Shown here: positions 1 through 5,479 of the stretch, in pieces
Position numbering within the stretch: position 1 is the first letter of the stretch
Layout of the letters: every line of letters begins with the position of its first letter
NCBI GenBank assembly: GCA_017743275.1
Contig: JAGHZG010000091.1
Span: 1-6,654, forward strand
Direction of reading: 5' to 3'
Length of the DNA: 6,654 bases
Source of the DNA: Chloroflexota bacterium
GTDB taxonomy: Bacteria > Chloroflexota > Anaerolineae > B4-G1 > DUEL01
Notes under the pieces: generated by a model
Seen by the model: the letters and a program-made list of their open reading frames with translations, nothing else
Databases searched by the model: none
What the model was told of the DNA's origin: nothing
Position numbers and translations under genes: made by a program

Positions 1-671
1 GCCGGGAGGCCTGCCCGTACGACGCCATCCGTTTCCCGGCCCGCCCGGCCCCGGCGCCGATGGAGGCCTACGACCCGGACCGGCGGACGGTGCTGGCATC
101 TCTGGGGGTGGCGGTCCTGGGCGTCGCGCTCTTTCGCAGCAGCCGCGCGGCTCGCACCCCGCTGATCCGCCCCCCCGGCGCGCGCGAGAACGGCCTGGAG
201 GCCCGATGCATCCGCTGCGGGCTGTGCGTCCGGGCCTGCCCGACCGGCGCCATCCAGCCTGCGCTTCTGGAAGGCGGGCTGGAGTCCCTCTGGACCCCGG
301 TGCTGGTCCCCCGCCTGGGCTACTGCGACTACTCCTGCAATGCCTGCGGTCAGGTCTGCCCGGTGGAAGCCATCCCGCCCCTGACATTGGAGGAGAAGCG
401 GCGGGCCGTGCTGGGGCGGGCCTACGTGGACCGCAACCGCTGCATCCCCTGGGCCGACCATCGCCCGTGCATCGTCTGCGAGGAGATGTGCCCGGTGCCG
501 GAGAAGGCCATTGTCCTGGAAGAGGTCACGGTGACGGACGCGGCAGGCCAACCGGTGACCGTGCAGCGGCCGCGCGTGGTGGAGGAACGGTGCATCGGCT
601 GCGGGATCTGCGAGTATAAGTGCCCGGTGAGCGGCGAAGCGGCTATCCGGGTCTTTGCCGTAGAGGGCTGA
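1..671 (+). CDS. 4Fe-4S polyferredoxin, NapH/NapG-type fusion (5' partial)
   Basis: The frame is open from the first base, so the gene begins outside the window and ends at TGA 669-671. The first two bases fit the end of a TGC codon followed by R-E-A-C-P-Y-D-A-I, the tail of a CxxCxxCxxxCP cluster site of the kind found at the end of NapH-like membrane proteins. The ATG at 60 has no Shine-Dalgarno site and no stop precedes it, so it is not the start. Counting from that Met, there is a DRR motif and hydrophobic segment (about 8-25), then a NapG/MauM-like domain with four cysteine sets: 50/53/56/60, 89/93/96/100, 128/137/140/144 and 178/181/184/188. Each could hold a [4Fe-4S] cluster. The likely role is membrane-bound electron transfer, possibly between quinol and a reductase; the redox partner is unknown. 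The 17-bp hairpin follows the stop by 6 bases. Family call is firm, exact function is not. Confidence 0.85.
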   Translation, partial: REACPYDAIRFPARPAPAPMEAYDPDRRTVLASLGVAVLGVALFRSSRAARTPLIRPPGARENGLEARCIRCGLCVRACPTGAIQPALLEGGLESLWTPVLVPRLGYCDYSCNACGQVCPVEAIPPLTLEEKRRAVLGRAYVDRNRCIPWADHRPCIVCEEMCPVPEKAIVLEEVTVTDAAGQPVTVQRPRVVEERCIGCGICEYKCPVSGEAAIRVFAVEG

Positions 672-677
672 AACCAA

Positions 678-720
678 GAGCGGGTTTTGCGGCGTCCTCC
701 GGCCGCCGCAAAACCCGCTC
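678..720. terminator. Bidirectional hairpin terminator between convergent genes
   Basis: A perfect 17-bp inverted repeat: left arm 678-694, right arm 704-720, 9-nt loop. It lies 6 bp after the ferredoxin stop and 20 bp after the treT stop, midway between two convergent genes. On the - strand the stem is followed by a T-rich stretch (TTGGTTT). On the + strand there is no T run, so termination in that direction may depend on the stem alone or on other factors. Confidence 0.75.
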
Positions 721-740
721 CGCATTCGGGAAAGCAGGGG

Positions 741-1982
741 TCATCCCGCGCTCAACCGGCCAAAGAGCCGCAGGTAGTCCGCCAGGTAGCGGGTGGTGAG
801 GAAGTGCCGCCGGACATGCTCCCGCGCGGCCACTCCCATACGCTGCGCCTCCTCCGAACGCCGCAACAGGTAGAGCACCCGGTCGGCACACTCCTCCACA
901 CTGTTCACCAGAAAGCCCGTCTCCCCGTCTATCACCTGCAGCGGGATGCCGCCGGCGTTGCCGCCCACCACCGGCTTCCCCTTCCAGAGCGCCTCCGCCA
1001 CCACCAGCCCGAACCCTTCCCGCAGCGATTTCTGCACCACCACGTCGGCGGCGGTCTGGAACGCGTTCACCTCCCGGTTCCCCACACCGTGAAAGTTGTG
1101 CAGGATGTAGATGTCCCAGTCCTCCCCGGCGTGGCGGATGGTCCGGTCCAGGTACGTCCACCCCTCCGGGTCGTCCGCCGCCATGGAGCCCACCAGCGCC
1201 AACTGCACCTGGGGCATCTCCCGCTTGACGATGCGGTACGCGTCTATCACCCCCAGCGGGTCCTTCCAGGGGTCAAAGCGGCTCACCTGGACGATGAGGG
1301 GGCGGTGGACGTCCACCCCGAACCGGGCGACGGTCCGCCGGGCCTCCTCCGGGCTCATCGGGGCGTTCTTGGGGGAGAGGGGGTCAATGGTCGGCGGGAT
1401 GACCGCCAGATGCCGGAAACTGACCCCCGGCCCCACGTACTCCCGCATGGTGAAGATGGCGGCGTCGTACTGAGAGATGTAGGGGACGAAGAACTCCCAG
1501 TAGGCAGGGTTGGGCTGGGAGGTGTCTATGTGGCAGCGCCAGACCCAGTGCTTTCCCCCCGCGCGGCCGTGATAGTGGAGCAGACCAGCAGGCTGGGGGT
1601 CGTGGACGATGATGAAGTCGTATTCCCCCTCCAGGCGGCGGGCGTTGGCCTCGTTGTACCGCTGCCAGATGGCCTTCATCTCGTCGGTAAAGGGGATGTC
1701 CATCCCCTGCAGACCGTTGTGGCAGGCCTTGGTCACGTTGAAGAACTCGTCCGCACCCTCAATGACCTGCCATTCGGCGTCCAGCCCCACATCCCGCATC
1801 AGCGGGACCAGGGTCTGGAGGATTTCCGCCACCCCGCCGCCGTAGGCGGTAGCGTTGATGTGCACCACCCGCGCGCCCCGCAGGGGCTGGGCCAGCGCGC
1901 GGATTTCGGCGACCGTCTCCTCGCCCACGATGGGGCGGTAGTCGTCCAACCGTTTCTCGGAGACAGGGACCTGGGGGAGCAA
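741..1982 (-). CDS. treT: Trehalose synthase TreT (GT4 glycosyltransferase)
   Basis: A 413-residue GT-B fold glycosyltransferase of family GT4, close in length to archaeal TreT (about 410-415). TreT reversibly couples NDP-glucose and glucose to trehalose in the cytoplasm. Visible motifs: TAYGGGVAEIL (45-55), the N-terminal glycine loop; HDPQPAGLLH (127-136); SRFDPWKDP (234-242), which opens the nucleotide-sugar domain; and the retaining-GT4 E-x7-E signature at E322/E330 in REGFGLVVAE, followed by GGNAGGIPLQV (340-350). The start is TTG at 1982-1980, chosen because AGGAGG (1993-1988) sits 5 nt before it. It is the last gene of the - strand cluster, 67 bp after the permease stop, and is followed by the hairpin at 678-720. 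Next to sugar-uptake genes, it probably converts imported trehalose to NDP-glucose and glucose. Direction of reaction and nucleotide preference cannot be read from sequence. Another GT4 disaccharide synthase or phosphorylase is a weaker alternative. Confidence 0.9.
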   Translation of the reverse strand: MLPQVPVSEKRLDDYRPIVGEETVAEIRALAQPLRGARVVHINATAYGGGVAEILQTLVPLMRDVGLDAEWQVIEGADEFFNVTKACHNGLQGMDIPFTDEMKAIWQRYNEANARRLEGEYDFIIVHDPQPAGLLHYHGRAGGKHWVWRCHIDTSQPNPAYWEFFVPYISQYDAAIFTMREYVGPGVSFRHLAVIPPTIDPLSPKNAPMSPEEARRTVARFGVDVHRPLIVQVSRFDPWKDPLGVIDAYRIVKREMPQVQLALVGSMAADDPEGWTYLDRTIRHAGEDWDIYILHNFHGVGNREVNAFQTAADVVVQKSLREGFGLVVAEALWKGKPVVGGNAGGIPLQVIDGETGFLVNSVEECADRVLYLLRRSEEAQRMGVAAREHVRRHFLTTRYLADYLRLFGRLSAG

Positions 1983-1987
1983 AGGGA

Positions 1988-1993
1988 CCTCCT
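1988..1993 (-). promoter_or_regulatory. Ribosome binding site fixing the TTG start of treT
   Basis: AGGAGG on the - strand, 5 nt before TTG 1982-1980. No ATG or GTG in the same frame has an equally well-placed site, so this decides the non-ATG start. Confidence 0.8.
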
Positions 1994-2003
1994 GATTTGT
2001 GAT

Positions 2004-2045
2004 GCGTGAAGCGTGAAACGTAAAACGTGAAACGTAAAACGTGTT
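2004..2045. repeat. Six-unit 7-bp tandem array (RCGTRAA) before treT
   Basis: Six consecutive heptamers on the + strand: GCGTGAA, GCGTGAA, ACGTAAA, ACGTGAA, ACGTAAA, ACGTGTT. The last unit is degenerate at its end. The array fills most of the 67-bp gap between the upstream permease stop (2050) and treT, ending 11 bp before the treT ribosome binding site. It is AT-richer than the flanking genes. It resembles in form the heptanucleotide short tandem repeats (STRR) described in cyanobacteria. It has no visible coding role and no CRISPR-like spacers. Confidence 0.85.
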
Positions 2046-2049
2046 CCGT

Positions 2050-2907
2050 CTATCCCTTCACTGACCCGGCCAGGATGCCCCGGACGAAGTAGCGCTGGAG
2101 GGTGAAGAAGACCAGCAGGGGCACGGCCATGGAGACAAAAGCCGCTGCGGTCAACAGATGCCAGTCCTGCCCCAGCGACTGGACCATCGCAGAGAGGCGC
2201 AGCGTCAGCGGGGCCACCTTCTCCGTCCCGCCCAGGTAGATGAGCGCCACCAGCAGGTCGTTCCAGACCCAGATGAACTGGAAGATGGCCAGGGACGCCA
2301 GCGACGGGACCGAGAGGGGCAGGGCCAGACGGGTGAAGGCGGTGAGCGGCGAGGCGCCGTCCAGATAGGCCGCCTCAAAGAGGTCCTTCGGCAGCGAGCC
2401 GAAGAAGTTGCGCAGGAGATAGACCGCGAAGGGCAGGCCGTAGCCGGTGTGGGCCAGCCAGATGCCCAGGAACGTCCCCGAGAACCCGACGCGGTTGTAG
2501 ATGCGCAGAAGGGGGATGAGCGTCATCTGGAGCGGCACCACCAGCAGCCCGACGACGATGACGAACAGCACCTGCCGTCCGGGGAAATTCATCCAGGCGA
2601 AAGCGTACCCGGCGAAGGCCGCGATGGTGATGGGGATAACAGTGGACGGGATGACGATGGTCAGACTGTTCAGGAACGCCCGCCCCAGCCCCTGCGCGGT
2701 CAGGACCTGGATGTAGTTATCCAACCGGAACTGGGAGAAATCCAGCGGGAACCGGAAGACCGTCCACCAGCCGGTGGCGAAGACCGCGTCTTTGGGCCGG
2801 AAGGAACTGACCAGCAAGCCGACCGTCGGCAACAGCCAGATGAGGCAGAGGCCGATGACGGCCAGATGGAGGGGAAGTCGCTCAAGAACCCGGCGCACCG
2901 TGCTCAT
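2050..2907 (-). CDS. Carbohydrate ABC transporter permease (MalG/AglG-like)
   Basis: A 285-residue inner-membrane subunit of a CUT1-type sugar importer. Hydrophobic segments lie near residues 12-34, 80-105, 112-134, 145-165, 203-225 and 252-272, giving the usual six helices. The cytoplasmic EAA loop that docks the ATPase is intact: E178-A-A-Y-L-D-G184 through L-P197. The C-terminus RYFVRGILAGSVKG is the characteristic ending of MalG-like permeases. ATG at 2907-2905 overlaps the stop of the partner permease in an ATGA, and a GGAGGAGA site lies just upstream inside that gene, so the two are translationally coupled and presumably made in equal amounts. The stop TAG (2052-2050) is directly followed by the heptamer array and treT. 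The substrate is inferred to be trehalose or another alpha-glucoside, because of treT and the AglE-like binding protein; the permease sequence alone does not show it. Confidence 0.93.
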   Translation of the reverse strand: MSTVRRVLERLPLHLAVIGLCLIWLLPTVGLLVSSFRPKDAVFATGWWTVFRFPLDFSQFRLDNYIQVLTAQGLGRAFLNSLTIVIPSTVIPITIAAFAGYAFAWMNFPGRQVLFVIVVGLLVVPLQMTLIPLLRIYNRVGFSGTFLGIWLAHTGYGLPFAVYLLRNFFGSLPKDLFEAAYLDGASPLTAFTRLALPLSVPSLASLAIFQFIWVWNDLLVALIYLGGTEKVAPLTLRLSAMVQSLGQDWHLLTAAAFVSMAVPLLVFFTLQRYFVRGILAGSVKG

Positions 2908-3884
2908 CGCATCTCCTCCTGCGCCTGGAAGCGGCGGATGTTGGCCGCCATGACCGGGACGATGGCCAGCAGCAGGATGACGGCGATGGCGCTGGCCCGT
3001 CCGAAGTTCAGGAACGAGAACATCTCCTTGTACATCCGGTTGGCGATGACCTCGGTCCCGCGCGTGCCGTTGGTCATCACGAAGACGATGTCAAAGGCTT
3101 TCAGGGCGTTGATGACCACCGTCGTCGCCACCACCGCGATGGTGGAACTGATCATCGGCACCGTGATCTGCCAGAAGATGCGCCATTCGCTGGCGCCGTC
3201 CACCCGCGCCGCTTCCAGAATCTCTCTGGGGATGGCCTTGAGGGCGGCGGAGAGAATCACCATGCAGAACCCCGTCTGCAGCCAGACGCCGACGGCGATG
3301 AGGGCGAAGTTATTGACCGCCGTATCCACCAGCCACCCGATGGGCCGCCCCCCCAGCGCGACGATGGCCGCGTTCAGCAGGCCAATCTGGGGGACGTTGG
3401 CGGGCTTGTAGGCGTAGACGAAACGCCAGATGACGCTGGCACCGACGAACGAGATCGCGACCGGCAGGAAAATGACGGACTTGGCGATCGGCTCGTAGCG
3501 CACCCGGTCCACCAGAACGGCGATGATCAACCCCAGCCCGACGCTGAAGGTGGTCATCAGGACAATCCATAGGAGATTATTGCGGAAGGCGACGTGCATT
3601 TCGGGCGAGGTGAGCGTCCAGAGGTAGTTCTGGAGCCCAACGAATCGCTCCGACCTGGCGTCCAGGAAACTCAGGTAGAGGGTGTTCAGGGTGGGATAGA
3701 CCAGGTAAAAGCCCAGGATGAGGAGTGCGGGCCCGATGTAGGCCCAGGGGCGCACTCTGGGCTGCAGGCGCTGGGGGAGCAGGCCGACCAGGGAATCCAA
3801 TCCCAGGAAGAGGCCGGCGATGCCCGCGACCCCCAGAAGGATGGCGGCCAGTGTGGCGAGGACCTGAGAGAGCCAGTCGCTCAT
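2904..3884 (-). CDS. Sugar ABC transporter permease (MalF/AglF-like)
   Basis: A 326-residue MalF-type subunit that pairs with the downstream MalG-like protein to form the import channel. Hydrophobic helices are visible near residues 8-28, 46-68, 102-125, 136-156, 192-214, 243-265 and 297-315. The EAA loop reads E224-A-A-R-V-D-G230 to V-P243. The extra N-terminal helix followed by an RPW and a second helix resembles AglF-type alpha-glucoside permeases. Start: ATG 3884-3882 is preceded by GGAGG (3893-3889). An in-frame codon at 3983 would add 33 hydrophilic residues encoded across the hairpin and the end of the previous gene, so it is rejected. The stop TGA overlaps the next gene's ATG by 4 bases. 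The gap to the binding-protein gene is 67 bp and carries a large palindromic element, which may lower permease expression relative to the binding protein. Confidence 0.92.
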   Translation of the reverse strand: MSDWLSQVLATLAAILLGVAGIAGLFLGLDSLVGLLPQRLQPRVRPWAYIGPALLILGFYLVYPTLNTLYLSFLDARSERFVGLQNYLWTLTSPEMHVAFRNNLLWIVLMTTFSVGLGLIIAVLVDRVRYEPIAKSVIFLPVAISFVGASVIWRFVYAYKPANVPQIGLLNAAIVALGGRPIGWLVDTAVNNFALIAVGVWLQTGFCMVILSAALKAIPREILEAARVDGASEWRIFWQITVPMISSTIAVVATTVVINALKAFDIVFVMTNGTRGTEVIANRMYKEMFSFLNFGRASAIAVILLLAIVPVMAANIRRFQAQEEMR

Positions 3885-3903
3885 TTCCCCTCCAGAGTAA
3901 AGG

Positions 3904-3937
3904 AGGTGCCTGGCACCCTTTGAGGTGCCAGGCACCT
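3904..3937. repeat. REP-like double palindrome between binding-protein and permease genes
   Basis: A perfect inverted repeat: AGGTGCCTGGCACC (3904-3917), 6-nt loop, GGTGCCAGGCACCT (3924-3937). Each arm is itself a palindrome around one central base (GGTGCC-N-GGCACC), so alternative pairings are possible. It lies 14 bp after the binding-protein stop and about 10 bp before the permease ribosome binding site, wholly noncoding with the starts chosen here. There is no T run after it in the direction of transcription (CCTTTACTC). It is therefore more likely an mRNA-processing or stability element, or an interspersed REP-type repeat, than a full terminator. Confidence 0.8.
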
Positions 3938-3951
3938 GTGCGGCGAAACCG

Positions 3952-5301
3952 CTACTTGTAGGCGTCCTGGGCGCTTTTCTCAATGGCCTGGAGCACCGCG
4001 TCCAGGTCCTTCCCGCCGACGTAGTCCATCACGCCGGTCCAGAACGACCCGGCGCCGACGGCCGCGGGCATCAGGTCGGAGCCGTCAAAGCGGAAGACCT
4101 CGGCGCTGGCCAGAATCTGAGCCTGCTTGCGGGTCAGGTCGTCCGGATAGGCCTTGAGGTCCACCCCCCGGTGCGGGGAGAGGAAGCCGCCGCGGGCGGC
4201 CCAGATTTCGTGCGGCGTGGGCGAGGCCAGGTACTGGATGAAGGCCCGGGCCTCCGGGGTGTCGTTGAGCATCACCACCACGTCGCCCGCGCCCAGCGCT
4301 GGAACGCCCCACCGGGGGTCAATGGACGGGAAGGCGAAGACGTCGTAGTCCTCCCCGGCCTTCACGCCTCCGGGGAAGAAACCGGTGATGAAGGAGGCCT
4401 GACGGTGCATGTAGCAGCCGGGGGGCGTGTCAAAGAGGGGGCGCGGGGAGTCGCCGAAGTTGGTGCTCAGCACACCCGTGGTGCCGCCCCAGACGTACTT
4501 CTCGTTGCGGGCGATCTGGCCGAAGAGTTCCCACGCCCGCTTCACTGCCGGGTCGGTCCAGGGGATTTCGTGGTTGACCCACTGGTCGTAGACCTCGGGG
4601 CCGGCGGTGCGGAGCATGATGTCCTCAATCCAGTCGGTGCCGGGCCAACCGCTGGCCGCGCCGCTCTCCAGCCCGATACACCAGGGCGTTCCGCCGTCAG
4701 CCACAATCCGGTCGGAGAGGGCGATCATCTCGTCCCAGGTGGTGGGAACCGGATAGCCCTTCTCCTGGAACGCCTTGGGGTTGTACCAGACCAGACTCTT
4801 CAGCGCGCCCTTGAACCAGATGCCGTAGAGATGGCCGTCGTAACTGCCCAGGTCAATCCAGGCCTGCGCGTAGTCCTTCTTCAACTGGTCCATATCCACG
4901 ATGTTCTCCAGCGGGACCAGCGCGCCCATCTTCGCCAGGTCCACCAGCAGACCGGGCTGGGGGAGAATGGCGATGTCCGGGGGATTGCCGGCCTGGACCC
5001 GGGTGACCAGGACCGTGGCCTGCTCGCGGGAGGTCTCAAAGGCCATGCCGATGCCCGTCTCTTTGGTGAAGGGCTCCACGGCGGCGGCGAAGGCCTCAAA
5101 CTCGGAGCCGCCCCACACACCCAGCACCGTCACGGCCCCTTTGGGAGCGGAGACAGGGACGGGAACGGTGACCTGTACCGGCACCTCCACCGTCTCCTTC
5201 ACGGGGATGGTGACGGTGACCGTTTGGGGAGCGCAGCCGGCCAGGAGCAGGCCGATGACCGTCAGAGCGGTCAGGGAGAATCCAACGATACGCCGAGACA
5301 T
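3952..5301 (-). CDS. Sugar ABC transporter substrate-binding lipoprotein (AglE-like)
   Basis: A 449-residue extracellular solute-binding protein of the family-1 type. Residues 1-22 are a lipoprotein signal peptide (MSRRIVG, hydrophobic core) ending in the lipobox L-A-G-C23. A Val/Thr/Pro-rich tether (about 27-52) follows, then the binding domain from about 56. Characteristic stretches include GNPPDIAILPQPG, PTTWDEMIALSDRIVADGG, GWPGTDWIEDIMLRT, CYMHRQASFI and a C-terminal SFWTGVMDYVGG. They recall AglE-type alpha-glucoside receptors, which bind sucrose, maltose or trehalose. The start at ATG 5301-5299 has AGGAGG (5315-5310) 8 nt upstream and places the signal peptide at the N-terminus. The frame stays open to 5397, but that would put 32 residues before the signal. 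It is the first transport gene after lacI (178-bp gap), and a REP-like palindrome follows it. Family is certain; ligand is inferred from treT and from remembered AglE similarity. Confidence 0.93.
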   Translation of the reverse strand: MSRRIVGFSLTALTVIGLLLAGCAPQTVTVTIPVKETVEVPVQVTVPVPVSAPKGAVTVLGVWGGSEFEAFAAAVEPFTKETGIGMAFETSREQATVLVTRVQAGNPPDIAILPQPGLLVDLAKMGALVPLENIVDMDQLKKDYAQAWIDLGSYDGHLYGIWFKGALKSLVWYNPKAFQEKGYPVPTTWDEMIALSDRIVADGGTPWCIGLESGAASGWPGTDWIEDIMLRTAGPEVYDQWVNHEIPWTDPAVKRAWELFGQIARNEKYVWGGTTGVLSTNFGDSPRPLFDTPPGCYMHRQASFITGFFPGGVKAGEDYDVFAFPSIDPRWGVPALGAGDVVVMLNDTPEARAFIQYLASPTPHEIWAARGGFLSPHRGVDLKAYPDDLTRKQAQILASAEVFRFDGSDLMPAAVGAGSFWTGVMDYVGGKDLDAVLQAIEKSAQDAYK

Positions 5302-5309
5302 CTCTCTTT

Positions 5310-5315
5310 CCTCCT
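5310..5315 (-). promoter_or_regulatory. Ribosome binding site of the binding-protein gene
   Basis: AGGAGG on the - strand, 8 nt before ATG 5301-5299. It supports the inner start that yields a normal lipoprotein signal peptide, against the longer frame opening at 5397. Confidence 0.8.
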
Positions 5316-5392
5316 GAAATGGAATGGGGTGGATACAAACAGATTCATCGGAAGCGGTCTTTGGAGAGACAACGGTTGGAGCAACTCTGGAC

Positions 5393-5405
5393 ATCACCTC
5401 CTTTC
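5393..5405 (-). promoter_or_regulatory. Isolated 13-nt anti-anti-Shine-Dalgarno match in the leader
   Basis: The - strand reads GAAAGGAGGTGAT, fully complementary to the common 16S rRNA 3' tail AUCACCUCCUUUC. It lies 91 nt upstream of the binding-protein start. The nearest ATG (5394-5392) is only 2 nt after GGAGG, too close for normal initiation, and would add 31 residues before the signal peptide. It could be a ribosome standby site, the start of a leader peptide or an alternative start, or a chance match. Confidence 0.45.
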
Positions 5406-5409
5406 AGAA

Positions 5410-5430
5410 ATTAACAATTAAAAATTAACA
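5410..5430. repeat. Three-unit 7-bp tandem repeat (ATTAAMA)
   Basis: ATTAACA, ATTAAAA, ATTAACA in tandem on the + strand, in the lacI to binding-protein gap. It is extremely AT-rich against a GC-rich background. It shares the 7-base period with the array before treT but not its sequence. An AT-rich tract here could also serve as an UP-like or promoter region for the downstream transport genes, though I see no convincing -35/-10 pair. Confidence 0.7.
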
Positions 5431-5440
5431 ATGAGCGAAT

Positions 5441-5464
5441 TCTTCGCGTCTTTGTGTCTTCGTG
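5441..5464. repeat. Three-unit 8-bp tandem repeat
   Basis: TCTTCGCG, TCTTTGTG, TCTTCGTG in tandem on the + strand, 16-39 bp past the lacI stop codon. Consensus is TCTTYGYG. Together with the heptamers at 5410-5430 it occupies about a third of the 178-bp intergenic gap. No coding role is visible. Confidence 0.7.
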
Positions 5465-5479
5465 GTGAACCCTTAACCG

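Noticed and set aside
60..62. ATG at 60 as the start of the ferredoxin gene
   Set aside because: No Shine-Dalgarno site precedes it and the upstream frame is open and encodes a cysteine-cluster tail (EACPYDAI), so the protein continues upstream.
687..2009. Long open + strand frame of 440 codons opposite treT
   Set aside because: It is antisense to a clear TreT. Its translation is His/Pro/Val-rich with no recognisable domain, and it crosses the terminator stem and the heptamer array. GC-rich third positions on the other strand explain it.
2004..2045. CRISPR-like repeat array
   Set aside because: Units are 7 bp and abut directly; there are no spacers of constant length.
2158..3411. Open + strand frame of 417 codons opposite the permeases
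   Set aside because: Arg/Gln/Glu-rich translation without domains, antisense to two permeases with intact EAA loops.
3885..3983. Longer N-terminus for the MalF-like permease
   Set aside because: The 33 extra residues are hydrophilic, are encoded through the double palindrome and the end of the receptor gene, and have no ribosome binding site; the ATG at 3884 has GGAGG 4 nt upstream.
3925..5421. Open + strand frame of 498 codons opposite the binding protein
   Set aside because: Antisense shadow: low-complexity Gly/His/Asp translation, no ribosome binding site, and the opposite strand encodes an intact lipoprotein receptor.
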